DNA from: Conus ventricosus
Taxonomy: Eukaryota; Mollusca; Gastropoda; Neogastropoda; Conidae
Direction of reading: 5' to 3'
Length of the DNA: 64,000 nt
Assembly: GCA_018398815.1 (NCBI GenBank)
Contig: CM031615.1
Location: forward strand, 47,518,020 to 47,582,019
Positions 23,404-35,401 of this stretch are shown piece by piece. The notes beneath the pieces are model-generated. The model saw only the letters and a list, made by a program, of their open reading frames with translations. It was not told the origin of the DNA and searched no databases. Position numbers and translations under genes: made by a program. Each line of letters starts with the position of its first letter. Position 1 is the stretch's first letter.

Positions 23404-24635
23404 TCAGACCTGCTGCAGACTTGCCAACAGGTGAAGAAGGTCTGGGTTTGGGAAAGGTGGAGGTTTCTTCCTCATCTCCACCATCTCCACACTGGGTTGA
23501 ACTCCCTTGCCCGCACGGGCACTGGGCAGAGGAGTTCGAGGGGGGACTGCTGGTTTTTTAATCTGCCCAGCAGCAGATGTTGTAGACTGTTGGCAGTCTG
23601 AGGGTGGCGGATTTTTTGCCTCCACCAGGGCAGTCACTTTGGGTTGGAAGGTGGTGGACCTGCTTCCACCAGAGTTGACAGTTCTTCCTTGCAGTGTCTT
23701 TGAAAACGTAAAGTCATCAGTCTGACAGCAGACTGATCGAGTGAGAACTGTGGGAACTTTCTTTACAGCCGAAGCATAGGAAGAGGCTGTCGGCGTCTGA
23801 CTGCCCACAACCTGCTTGCGGGCTTCAAAAAAGGAAATTTTCTTTTCAGTTTTTAGTCTTTGAATGGCGGATTCCTGAATCCAAAGAGGACAGTTTCTTG
23901 AAGAGGAGGGATGGTCGCCACCGCAGTTAGCACAATGTGCCGGATCTTGACACGGCCCATCATGGGTTGCCTTGCAGCAAACACCGCACACCTCCTGCCC
24001 AGAACAGCGGTCCCTGACATGGCCAAACCTCTGACATCTGAAGCACCTCAATGGGGACGGAACATATAACTGAACCCTGACGTTCAAGTAACCGACTTTG
24101 ATGACCGGAGGCAGCACAGGGTTGCAGAATGTCAGAAAGAGGGTGTTGGTGGCCACTCTTTCTGCACCTTTTTTTACAGTCACCCTGCGCACCTCCGTCA
24201 CACCCTGGGACGCCAGTTCCGTTTTGATCTCTGCCTCTGAAACACCTGATAGATCTCTGCAGCGAATCACACCTTTCAACAAATTTAACTGTTTATGAGG
24301 AGTCACCCTGATCTCCCTGTCCACTAGTTTTGTTGCTCTCAACAGCTGTTCAGATTGTTTTTTGGATCGACATTGAATTAGAAACGAGCCATTCCTCAAC
24401 CTTTTGACGGACTGAGGTCACCTGCTAGACCTTGAAAGCCCTTTTGTATGGCAAAAGGGCTCAGAGCTGAAAGGGGTCTTTCCTGCTCCGTTCCTTCCAT
24501 CACGAGCCAGGAAGCCCAAAAACCTGTCTTCTGTCTTACCTCTGTATCAGAGTCACTGTCGGAATAAAGATCCCCTGAAATAGGAGATGCTGCCTTCCTC
24601 TTCTTTTTGGGGGGGATGTTTTTTGATAAAGCCAT
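23404..24635 (-). pseudogene. LINE ORF1: gag-like protein with three zinc knuckles, one frameshift
   Basis: It starts at 24635 (MALSKNIPPKKKRKAASP), with a basic, nuclear-localisation-like N-terminus. The frame shifts near 24410, where one C is missing relative to the copy at 1-964, and continues to 23404. Three Cys/His knuckles are visible: CFRCQRFGHVRDRC, CGVCCKATHDGPC and CANCGGDHPSSSRNC (about 23880-24050). Total length with the shift is about 410 residues. The C-terminal half is Pro/Ser-rich. A stop near 23404 separates it from ORF2. Confidence 0.85.
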
Positions 24636-25331
24636 ATTTAGTTTATTATATTTCATCTCTCCCTTACCCACCCACCTTGGAGTCCAACTAAGGGGCCAGG
24701 GCCAAGAAACCAATGTCTTGACCCCTTCCAGGCTTCGGGAGAACATACGACAAACAGAAACCACCAACCCTATCCCCCTGATCATGCTCAACTCCCGGGA
24801 ACAGAGAGCTGAGCACTGCAGGGGTTTACTTGGCCAGCAGGGGAACTGTCTGTCTTGACCCAGCCCCAAGAAGGGGAGCCGATTAGTACACCCGGCCAAA
24901 GTGTACTTCCTGTCTAGGAGAGGTCCGAGCCAAAGTGATGTGTTGAGAGCGCTGGCCCTCTCAATCACCAGGATCTCATTCCCCTCCGACACAGGTCGCA
25001 CCGCACGGCAAACGCGGCGGATCTTAAGGAGACCACAGAGAGAAAAGGAGTGTGGAAAAGAAGAATTGAAGGGGAGACGAAGATAGAAAAGGGCCAAATA
25101 AGGAAGGCAGAAAACAAGAAAAGGAGAAAGGCGGGTTACTCTTAGTCAGGATCCTCACCCTTAGCCTACCTGACATGGGAAGCCCTACCAGGGGCATCAA
25201 CTCCTTACGTTACGCTTAGGCCAGGCAGCATCTCAACTTCACAGGCCTAGAAGCAGTTGGAAAAAACCAGCCTATCTCCAAGTATTGATGCCCCCGCCAG
25301 CAAAGCCTAAGGGATCACTGGACCCCGCAAG

Positions 25332-25367
25332 CCCTCCGACCACGACAAGGTCGCAACCCCCGGAGGG
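25332..25367 (-). other. 5'-terminal hairpin of the LINE
   Basis: The first 36 bases of the element begin CCCTCCG and end CGGAGGG, a perfect 7-bp stem, and the same stem is present at the 5' end of the other copy (1683-1718). It could be part of a structured 5' UTR. Confidence 0.6.
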
Positions 25368-25459
25368 TTATAGCCCAGCTGACAAGCTGTCACCGCACTG
25401 AAGTCAACACCCAAGTCATAAAGTCAGTGGCAAACTCTTTTCTTAAGGAAATCAATGAA

Positions 25460-27000
25460 GCAAATGAAATGCATTTCAGTTTCATTATTTCCAAAATAAG
25501 CATTTCACCTTTCAGTTTCCTCACATCCAGGACATGCATTTCATTTTTTTTTCATTTCCAGGCAAATGAAAGACACGTTTTTGTCTGTATGGCCTGTTTT
25601 CCAAACAAACAAAATATTTATTTCAGTCAGTATTATGATGTCTTTTCCGTGAAAAATACTTGTATTTCAATCAACATGATCTCTTCCCCCCCCCCCCTCC
25701 CCCCTGAGGAAATGAAAGATGCAAAACTAAGTCAGTATGACAACTTCTCCAAGGAAGTGGAAGACAAGTATTTCCGTCAGTTATGTTTCTTTGATGAGGA
25801 AATGAAAAAATTGTAGGTCAGTACCCTTTCGTTTCCAAGGAAGTCAAAGATCTCATTTCTTCAGTCAGTGTGATCATCTTTTTTTCTGTTTTTTCTTTCC
25901 AAAGAAAGACATTTTTAATCAGTATGATCTCCTTTCCAAGACACTGAAAGATGTGTGTGTGTCAGTATGATCTTTTTTCCCAAGGAAATGAATGTGCTTG
26001 CCACTATACTCTTTTTTTCTTCCAAGGAAATGAATGACATATGCTTTAGTTAGAACTGTCTCTTTTCCCAGAAAATGAAAAAAAAAACACCTGTTTTAGT
26101 CAATAGGATCTCTTTTCTACAAAGACGAAAGACATACATTTCAGTCAGTATGATCTCCTTTCAAGGAAAACAAAAGGTATGTGTTTAGTAAACACATTCT
26201 TTTCTCCTAGGGAATAAAAGGTTTCTTTCCCAAGGAAACAATTTTTGTTGTTGTTGTTGTTGTATTTTAGTCACTCAGACAAGGTTCGTACAGATTTCCT
26301 GACAAAAGAATCAAGGACTTTTTATGGACTTTTCAAGCACTTTTTTTTTTAATTCAAGGACTTACTTCAGAGATCTTTTAAAGAAAAATAATCATGAAAT
26401 ACTGACACAAATTAAATTACTGTCTAGGACCTTTGTCCGTATGTGGCAAAAGGCCATGCTTTTGTCTCCACCTGGGTCTACCTGAAACCATTCTTTGTAC
26501 TCTTCTTTATCCAGCCTACCATTAAACAAACACTCCCCCAGCATGTTGACTTCTCAAATTCAAGATGGCAGATAATTCTATCGTGTGTGCAGGCTCCATG
26601 AAGGCCAGTAACTCTGGTGCTTTTACATGTAGCAGATCGTCAGTCAACTCTGACTCAGACTTCTTTACTTTCATACTTTTTAAAAAATTCAATTTCTAAT
26701 TTTTTTTCCTTAACAGACACAAGGTTTTTACACAGACTTTATTCAAAGTCATTGGCAGTGACAATATTCAAACCCTTTTTAAGGACCTATGAGCAAAAGC
26801 CTGATTTTCAAGGACTTTCAAGGCCTTGAAAAGGGGCCCCCCAAAATCAAGCACTTTTAAGGACTGTACAAACCCTGCACAATAATTTTTTTCCCAAGGA
26901 AGCGAAAGGCATGTGTGTTCACAAGTATGGTCTGTTTTCCACAGAAATGACTGATGAATAAATCAGCCTGCATGGTTTCTGTTCCAGGAAAATCGGAGAT
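25460..27000. repeat. degenerate satellite, about 60-bp unit, interrupted by a MITE
   Basis: A recurring pattern, AAGGAAATGAAAGACAT, then CAGTCAGTATGATCTC, then TTTTCC, repeats roughly every 60 bp with much divergence from about 25460 to 26270 and again at 26886-27000. The apparent frame at 25427-25816 comes from this repeat. Confidence 0.75.
26280..26877. mobile_element. hAT-like MITE (598 bp)
   Basis: Ends CAAGGTTCGTACAG on the left and CTGTACAAACCCTG on the right are imperfect terminal inverted repeats of about 14 bp. The inner sequence continues the symmetry with AAGGACTTT-type tracts on both sides. Flanking 8-mers are CACTCAGA and CACAATAA, five of eight alike, compatible with an aged 8-bp hAT duplication. 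There is no transposase coding. It splits the satellite described around it. Confidence 0.7.
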
Positions 27001-27564
27001 GTTTTTTTAATTGGACCCAGAGCTAAGTCAGTAATTAATACTCTATTTCTGCGTCAGCCATATACTTGCTTGCTATGATAAAACTGTGGGTGAGTTTACC
27101 TTGCTGAAAATGTGCAGGTGGATATCAAGATGAGAGTGTTCGGTTTCACTGCAACCATGTCGACCAGTTACATTTACCTGATGCAGATGGGAGGACATTG
27201 GCCAAGATCGTCAAGACAAAAGGGCTTTTCAAACTATAGGATATGAATTTTGCTTTTGTTTTATGATCGATTACAAAGATGAGAACTGAAACCATGAAGC
27301 AGGGATGTGCCATTTTGATTTGTGACTGAGAGTCGGGGAAGACTACTTATCAAGACCTGCACAAGATAAAACAGAAAATACCAGGCCATGGTCATGGGTT
27401 TCATCTAATTCACTTTGAATCCTGGTAACTAACTGGTCTGGAATCCAAAAGAAAAAGCCATAGTATACAGACTGATACTACACCTTGTGTTTTAAAACTG
27501 ACGGATATTGTTCTGAAAGTCATCCTGTAAGATCAGGGGACATTCATAGCATGCATGACTATGT

Positions 27565-27686
<122 letters not shown>

Positions 27687-27699
27687 ATTCATCCTACAT

Positions 27700-28020
27700 T
27701 TCCTCCGATTGCCCTGCCATCAATAGGGGTCACAAGGTACAGACACTTGCAGTTCACAGAAGCATCTTTGAGTGCACTGTCCAAAATTCGGACCAACACC
27801 CTCAAAATCACAACTGTCAAGTGGACGCCTCTCGGCTGTCTGGTTCCATCCTCTTTCAACTTGCTTCCGCAGCACTCACCCAACTCTGCACAGGACCCAG
27901 CTGGGACCAGAACACTCACAAAGGTAACGGTCAAGACAGGGTGCAAACCCATGATTGCCAGTCAGCAGTTCACAGCGACAGCAACTGCTCACCGACTGCT
28001 GCTAGCAGCTGTTCATTTTC
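27700..28020 (-). mobile_element. possible tRNA-derived SINE
   Basis: The minus strand holds a tRNA-like head: GCAGTCGGTGAGCAG as a poor A box, then GGGTTTGCACCC as a B box. A non-tRNA body runs to about 27700, and the (TG)n/(TA)n tract lies at the expected 3' tail end. Identification is by pattern only. Confidence 0.4.
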
Positions 28021-28135
28021 GTTGCTTAATTTCCAAAAGCAAAAAAGACTGCTTATCGACTTTACAGCATGTCGGACTGAACAAGCATTATTTGTTGTTG
28101 CTGCTAGCCTTAGCCTGGGGGGTATGGAAATATGA

Positions 28136-28600
28136 GGTTAGGACCCTGGACTCTTAAGGCCTTGCCACAGAAGGCAACGCTCCTGCACAGCTACACTGAA
28201 ACGATTTTGTTCTTGTGCTCAATCTTTCCCTTCCCTTGTCGCTTAGAGGGGTGTGTGGTTGAATGGTTTAAGCATTTGCCTGTGGAACTGACCGTCTTGA
28301 GTTCCAACCACTCGTGGTTGCTCATGTACGCTAAAATGATTTTGTTCTTGCCCTCAATACTTCCCTGGCTGTACTTAGTTCCAGCCACTTGTGGTGTCAG
28401 ATTTTTCTTGCTTGAAAACCGTCTCTATCCCCCCAGCAGTAAACGGTTACCTGATTCAGTACAGGGAAGGTTCAAGGTGGCAGTGGAAAGAAAAAGATGG
28501 GCTCCACCTTGCATCGTGCCATACCCTGTACACAATGAACCTCTTGGCAGCTCACTGCCCCTACGGCCAATAAACCAAAGAAAACTTAAAACATTTTCAA
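28136..28600 (+). mobile_element. tRNA-derived SINE, probably two copies in tandem
   Basis: A tRNA-like head starts at about 28241, with GTGGTTGAATGGTTTAAGC as A box and GAGTTCCAACC as B box. It continues with a body ending GCTCACTGCCCCTACGGCC then AATAAA near 28575. Just before it, 28190-28235 repeats part of the body (GATTTTGTTCTTG then TCAATCTTTCCC, compare 28338-28365), so a partial copy precedes the main one. Confidence 0.6.
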
Positions 28601-31185
28601 CTGTTTTCAACTGCCGAGTTCAGAGGAAAGCATTACGGAAATCGACTGGTCATGTGACTCAGAATGAACCTCATTCTTCAATTCTGCAGTTCACAGTATG
28701 TTGCTCAGACCTGCTCATTTCAGTGAATAGTATGAAAGTACAAAGATGAATCATACAACAACTAATTCTCCATCTTGAAAGAGCAGAAAAAATAGCCCAG
28801 ATATGGTGGAGATGGTTGGTTGTGGAGGACATAACCTTCACCTTTGCTCTGACTGGCCAATTACCTTTGCTGTGCAAGTGTCTTGCCTGAAAACCTGAGC
28901 ATGTTTTACTCCTTGAACTGGGAGACTATTCGCTCTTGCAGTCGCTCTCCTAGACGGTCACACTTGTTCAATGTCAAAAAGGGAGCAAACTTCAGTGGGA
29001 CTCGCTAAAAGTGAGGAAGGCTTTAGTGAGAGGCTCACAGGTTTAAGGCACAGTAGTTCCTGGTGGCTGAAGGGAGAAACAGGACTTCTCCCACCTCCAT
29101 CGTCAACATACAGGCAATGTCTGGAGACACTTTGTGTGTATAAGCATGCTTAGGATCAGACTGCACTTGGGCAAAATCGTCATAATTATCGTGTGATTTA
29201 TGTGAATGTTAGATGGGCTCTGGAAACATGAAATACCCAGCACTGATCAAGACAGAGATGATATGGATGAGATGGATACCTGCAAGTATGCGTTCTCCAT
29301 GGCCCACTGAAAAACCCCCATCATGATACACATTCAAAGAGCAACAACAACAGTGTGTTAGTCATGGCATAGAGAGCAGTGAGTCAGTCACGGCACCCCT
29401 ACAGTGTGCTGCTCATGGGAAACAGGGATGACATCAATGATGACCTGTAACTGTCGATGTCTGGAAGCACCTTCTTCCACAAAACGTCTTCTGTAATGAT
29501 ATGGCCTTGATAAATGTCCAGTTCAATGCTGAATATCGCTCACGTCATGAACTGGTTCATTTCTGTTCACTTACAGCAAGGAAAAGAACAGTGATCAACA
29601 GCCTGCCATGATCAGATGAGCTACTGGAAAAAACAAAAATCAATGTCACTTGTTTCAAATATCTTAACTTCTTGCTTGAAGCTATGAAACTGTTCTATAT
29701 ACTCCGAATCTACTCCTCCAAAATGCCATTATGTTACACCGAGATTATGAGAAGGAAAAAGAAAAAAACAAAACCATAGACTCCTGTAAACACCCCAAAT
29801 AGTCTACTGAAATACCATTGAGAAACACACAACTCACAGCAACTATAATGGTGTTGTTCAAGCGCCTATTGCAGCAGCCTTACAAGCCAGTGGTCATGAG
29901 ATGATGATGATGACTGGCCTTCGGAATTAGTATCTCAAAACCACTTGATCATTATTACAGAAACATTAGACTTTTTAGTAGGGTTTTTTTTTTTTCAAAC
30001 ACTGTACAATATCATGGAAAATAGAGAGACTACATGTAAAACCAAGAGCTGTCCAACACCGATCATTATAAAGACTCAAATAAGTCATTCAAATCGTACC
30101 TGATTATTTAAGCCTATTCTGGATGTCAACTAACATCAACAGACTTTCTGTTTATATTTCAAGCATCACTGTCTTTCAAACCGCTGTTATGATACCAAAA
30201 TAAAATAACACAAATAAGGTAAAATGAAATAAAACAATTTTACTGAGGAGAAAAAAAAAAATCCAGTGAGTGTGATTTCCAAATGGATTCCAAGTTTAAA
30301 AAAAGAAAGTCTTGTTCATCAAAACTTCGCTCTTTTAAGATTTCATAGAGAGGCCATTCCATAAATCATAAGTGAAAGATCACTGGAAAAACTGCCAAAA
30401 AAGTCCTAACAAATTTTGCTTATCACAAAGTAAAAAAAAATTCTGGATACTTCAATGTTTTTTTACAGTCAGATTAATTTGTTCAGAACTGACCGACTCA
30501 CATACAAATCCATGCATGCACCTGCACAGTGCGACCACAACCACACTAAGTAAAGATATAGATATTCTATGCTATCTGTATGTATGAGGGAAAGAAAACA
30601 AACAAACATAAAAAAAAACCAACAAAAACAAAAACAAACATTCAAAATGAAAACAAATTCTCTTACTTTTTTTTCAAAACTTTTTTTATTTCTTATATTG
30701 CACTCTTGAGAGATTCTCTAGCTTTTGCAAACACAAAGAGAGCTAGATGTGAAAACGTTAATGGGGGACAAAGAAAAATTGCACAATATTCCACTTGCTG
30801 CAATTAATGCACTAACCCCAAATGACTAAAGCTTCATCAAACAGTGAAAACAATCTGAGGTGACACAATCTTCATGAATATCACCAGCATTTGAAACATG
30901 CATTCTGAAATTCAGACGAGAACACAGAGGCAGTGACACAAAGATACAAACACACACAAAGACATCAATACTAAGAAGACTCACATTCAGTCGTCTCTCT
31001 GATAAGAATTAAAACCTCCAATGACAATTTCATTTCTGACCCACATTTTTTAACTAACAAAAAAAAATCTAAATGAAAAATTTCTTAATCTGTCACAGAA
31101 TATCGACTTTGATATTTCAATAAATTGAAATTATTAGCTCAAGCTGGAAACGGTGTTACTTGCTGGTTGGAAAAAAAAATTAAAA

Positions 31186-31292
31186 CACACACACACACAC
31201 TTACATATACACACACACACACACACACTTACATACACACACACACACACACACTTACATATCCACACACATACATACATACACACACACGC
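31186..31292. repeat. interrupted (CA)n
   Basis: Three CA blocks separated by TTACATA. Confidence 0.9.
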
Positions 31293-31639
31293 ACAAGATA
31301 AACTAGAACCCTGAAAATGCAATCCCTACCACTTGAGTAGCGTTTTAATACAGGACCCTTAGAATCCTGTGGAAACACCAGACTGAACCGCCCTGTGAAC
31401 CAGACTGCGCGGAACAGCTTGAAGATGAACATGCCCTCTGACAGCGCTATCAATGACATAATGCCAGTGTTTTAAATACAGAATCCCTAGGAACCTGCGG
31501 ACTGGCAGTGCTGGCAACGCAACCGAATGACCTGCAGTGAATCAGAATGAGCAGGACAGCTGCAGGAGTAACCCACATGGAAAAGACGAGAAAAAAAAAC
31601 AAACAAAACACAAAGGGGAACAAAACGAATAGAACAAGA

Positions 31640-32190
31640 AGAAACCCTTAGCTTATCTCCCTAAATTACGCAGCTGGGTGGGAGACGAACAAAAGGAACA
31701 GAAGAAAAAGCAACTCCTGGCTGATTCCCTTAGCTTATCTCCCTAAATTACGCAGCTGGGTGGGAGACGAACAAAAGGAACAGAACAAAAAGCAACTCTT
31801 GGCTGATCTCCCTTAGCTTATCTCCCTAAATTACGCAGCTGGGTAGCCAGCTTCCCTAAAACAAAGGGTGGGAGACGAACAAAAGGAACAGAACAAAAAG
31901 CAACTCCTGGCTGATCTCCCTTAGCTTATCTCCCTAAACTAAACAGCTGGGTAGCCAGCTTCCCTAAAACAAAGGGTGGGAGACGAACAAAAGGAACAGA
32001 ACAAAAAGCAACTCCTGGCTGATCTCCCTTAGCTTATCTCCCTAAACTAAACAGCTGCTCATCTCCCTAAACTAAACAGCTGGGTAGCCAGCATCCCTAA
32101 AACAAAGGGTGGGGGACGAACAAAAGGAACAGAACAAAAAGCAACTCTTGGCTGATCTCTCTTAGCTTAATCTCCCTAACTTAAACAAAG
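31640..32190. repeat. minisatellite with two unit lengths
   Basis: Unit core CTTAGCTTATCTCCCTAAA, then CAGCTGGG, then GGGAGACGAACAAAAGGAAC, then GCAACTCCTGGCTGATCT. About six units. The first two are about 88 bp; later ones carry an added block, TAGCCAGCTTCCCTAAAACA plus AAGGG, inside the unit. Units are over 90% alike, so amplification is recent. Confidence 0.9.
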
Positions 32191-33449
32191 GGTTTTCTGG
32201 GCACACTCAGCAATGCACCGTGGTCAGGGAACATGCTTGGACCACAGTGTCCGCCGCCAGCAAATCAAACCTCTACGTCAGCGGTCTAACTGCGAACGAG
32301 ACACAAGCCAGGCTGGAATGTCAGAACCCTGAAATCTCTGGTCCATTAGCAGCACTGCAGAAGCGTTCCAAGCTTCAGCATGTGATGTAAACGAACAAAG
32401 TTTGTGAAGAAACATTCACGAGATAAAAATTGTCGATCGAGGAGAAAGACCTGTCAATATTCATCTAGCAAACGGAGGTAGTTGCTTTCTTGCTGAATCA
32501 AACAACATGTTAGCTCTAGGGAAACAAAGGAGACACTAAAATGACGTCAGAAAAATAATCTCTCAGTCCCTGGAGCGAAAAAAGATGATGATGGTATGAG
32601 GAAGGGTACCGGATGGACGGGGGGCAGAGATCATTATAATGCTCTTTGCCATTTGAAACATACTTCTATGCAAACACAGATGAGCACACATTACAAACAC
32701 ATGCCCAAATGACACACTATATGATTATCATGAATCCAAACAATACCACCACTCCTGACAAAAACTGCCACTATTACTACTACTAATCCATCCCATCTCA
32801 GCATGGTGATAAGCACAATAAAACAAAGTACAGAACATGGATCTTTGTGCTCAAAAACATTTACACAGAATATGCAGAGTGATGAGGATGTCTACAAAGT
32901 GAGGTGCGTGTATACAAAGTGATGTGCATGTATAACCTACATTATTACGAATGAAAACACCTGAAACAAACACGCGGGTTTCCAGACCACATCAGGGGTA
33001 TTATACACATTTCTTTCTGATCATTGGCTATTTTCAGGCTCAGGAGATACATCTAAATTTTGACAACTGTTACAAATGCATTAGAGTTTAACATTTTCTA
33101 TCATTTTTAAGAAATATACTTTTAATTTTGACAACTGATACTGATGCAAGACCTACTTTTCATGATCAACTGATGTCCTTTTTTTTCCTTTTAATTTTCT
33201 TCATAATTTCATGCTTGACTGATCTATAAATTCAAAACTCATTAAGCTCCAAGAATCTTGTTCTTTTTTCCAACATAAATTCAAATACAATCCAGGTATG
33301 GACCTGATAGTGTGACTTCTTGACAGTCAAAGGGAACATAATGTTAACTGGTCCCAAGCACTTTCACACACAAAAAATGTACTCCAAATATAAAATCATA
33401 GAGGGAATATCTTGTAGGTCTACATGATTTCACATAACTCATAAACTGA

Positions 33450-33545
33450 ATTCATGCCTTAGTTTAAACAGTTCATTTACAATTCATGCCATAGTTTAAA
33501 CAGTTCATTTACAATCCATGCAATGGTTTGAACAGTTCATTTACC
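33450..33545. repeat. three tandem 33-bp repeats
   Basis: The unit TTCATGCCATAGTTTAAACA then GTTCATTTACAA occurs three times, the third diverged. Confidence 0.88.
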
Positions 33546-34325
33546 ACCAAAAAAAAGAGAGAAAATCACGATGCACAGCAACTGGCACTTTATTTTTGCA
33601 GTTTTTAACTGGCATGTTTTCATACGGACCATCCTTCAGCTGATGATCGTTACAATTATAATAGTCGGGTGCCTGGTTAGCCAAGTGATGGCATACCAAG
33701 TTTGCGGCCACACACTGCAACTGTGAATCTCCCTAACGCTAAACATGACAACTGGCATCTTCGTTCTCCAACTTAGCATCTTGTCATTCTGTTGGTGAGG
33801 AGTAGCGTCAGCTTGGTCCCATTCCATTTACTCTCCTAGGATGGTTATTCCTGTTGGCCATATCAACCGCCTTTAGAACATGTGGTCGTTAAACCCGAGT
33901 GTAACTTAGCACTCTGAAACAGCTACACAATAATCCTCAGAGATCCTTACAACAAAAGAAAAAAAAAAGGGGAGAATCTTCCTAGTTCAATTTGACATAC
34001 ACAATGAGAAGACTGCTCCAGAAAAAAAAAAAAAATTGAAGGTAGAGAGTTTTCTCTGGCCGTTAAATTTAATAAACACAAACAGAAAACTGATCTAGAA
34101 GAAAAAAAAAAGTCTTTAAGGAAGGGTTGTTAAATCTAATATTCTAATGTATGCATAGAGAAAATTTTCAGAGAAAGTAACTCTTTCAGCTCTTTTGTAT
34201 CCAGATACTCACATTACATTTATCTCTGGTTTAACACAAAGCTGGTTAGACCTACAATGAATATCTCAAACACATACTCTTTGACATTCATTCAGCATTG
34301 CATCAGACACAATTTTTGTTATTTC

Positions 34326-34436
34326 CCTTGCATGTCTTTTTTAAGTGCTCAAATGGACAATATATACTGAAGCAGACTTTCCCTTGCATGTCTTTTTTAA
34401 GTGCTCAAATGGACAATATATGCTGAAGCAGACAAT
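34326..34436. repeat. 56-bp tandem duplication
   Basis: CCCTTGCATGTCTTTTTTAA ... GAAGCAGAC occurs twice in a row, nearly identical. Confidence 0.9.
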
Positions 34437-34996
34437 CTTTTTGATTTCAACTTAAAAGTCTGATCCATACATCTGCATCCACATGGCAGATAATGAGTTC
34501 TTTTGCTGATTTATCTTACTCATAAAGGGTTTATTTTAGTGCATGCCATGTCCCTTTTTTCCCTGTTAACATTAAGCCAACAGAATTATTTACCACTGAT
34601 TCACTCTCTACCTTCTGTCTAGTCTTCCCAATGAGTTTAACATTTTAATTTTGTTCAGCCTTCACTCAAGGCAATGAGATTATGAATAGTAACCTCAGAA
34701 GGGAGAAGTCCGCCTATAAATGAGTCTCTTCTTCGGCTGTTTTGCTAAGGTACCTTCGCACCACTTTGCACTTTTAGAAGATGCTTTCCATCAAAAAAAT
34801 AAATTCAGGTTGTAAAAGGAAAAATTAGATACAATTTTGTATATTTCTGTAAATGTTGGCAGCACACAGTTGACCAATTCCATTAGTAGCAAAAGGGTTC
34901 AAGTAAGAAGTCTTTATTTCTCTGAAAATGCTGTCAGAATACAGTCCCAAATTTCATATGCTGCAAAAGAGTTCAAGTAAAAGTCTCCACCGGAAG

Positions 34997-35054
34997 ATAA
35001 GATAAGATAATGTTGCTTATAGCCCAGCCGACCGCAAAGGGCCACATCAGGGCT
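34997..35054 (-). mobile_element. 58-bp insertion of the Nimb-like LINE 3' tail
   Basis: Flanked by GTCTCCACCGGAAG (34983-34996) and GTCTCCACTGGAAG (35055-35068), a 14-bp duplication with one mismatch. The 5' truncation is at AGCCCTGATG. Confidence 0.9.
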
Positions 35055-35336
35055 GTCTCCACTGGAAGCTAATTCCAATTTCCACAAAGCTGAAACTTCC
35101 AGGAAACATTCTTTGAAGGTATGTAGTATTTACTGGGGATTAAATCTAATGTACACTATGAAAAACTTCAAGACCAAAAAACATAAGGTTTAAAATTTAA
35201 AAACAAAAAAAAACAAAAAAAAAAAAACCTTCCAAAGGCGGACGTCTTCACTTGGAGTTTAATGTATACAACACAAAGGGAGGGAATCTTTTCCTGAAGT
35301 TAATTCTAACATGCACAGAGAGAAAACTTTCAGGAG

Positions 35337-35340
<4 letters not shown>

Positions 35341-35400
<60 letters not shown>
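35341..35400. repeat. (CA)n microsatellite
   Basis: About 30 pure CA units. Confidence 0.95.

Positions 35401-35401
<1 letters not shown>

Larger units (their letters stand above)
19412..25367 (-). mobile_element. full-length Nimb-like (I superfamily) LINE, 5.96 kb
   Basis: Bounded by a 13-bp target duplication, TTATAGCCCAGCT, at 19399-19411 and 25368-25380. The 5' end (25367) starts with a CCCTCCG...CGGAGGG hairpin. ORF1 (gag-like, three zinc knuckles) is at 24635-23404 and ORF2 (endonuclease, RT, RNase H, terminal Cys/His motif) at about 23310-19750. The 3' UTR carries an A run (about 19513-19542), and the element ends in a pentanucleotide TTATC-type tail (complement of 19412-19430). RNase H together with a zinc-knuckle ORF1 points to the I superfamily. 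Many frameshifts make it inactive as read. It lies in the CTTNBP2 intron in the same transcriptional direction. Confidence 0.88.
19375..25425 (-). repeat. older LINE-tail relative, split by the full-length LINE
   Basis: GGTAATGTTGCTTATAGCCC (to 19411) and, beyond the big insertion, GACAAGCTGTCACCGCAC plus GAAGTCAAC (from 25381) together resemble the LINE 3' tail with an internal deletion. The full-length LINE at 19412-25367 interrupts this fragment and duplicated 13 bp of it. Confidence 0.75.

Noticed and set aside
23404..25097. Zinc-knuckle protein as a host gene
   Set aside because: It lies inside a LINE with a target-site duplication and an endonuclease/RT/RNase H region downstream, and a second copy is at 1-964.
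31640..32190. Regularly spaced repeats resembling a CRISPR-like array
   Set aside because: Units are contiguous with no unique spacers and the genome is eukaryotic; it is a minisatellite.
33600..33850. Possible tRNA gene or SINE head near GGTTAGCCAAGTG
   Set aside because: No B box at the right distance and no cloverleaf could be drawn.
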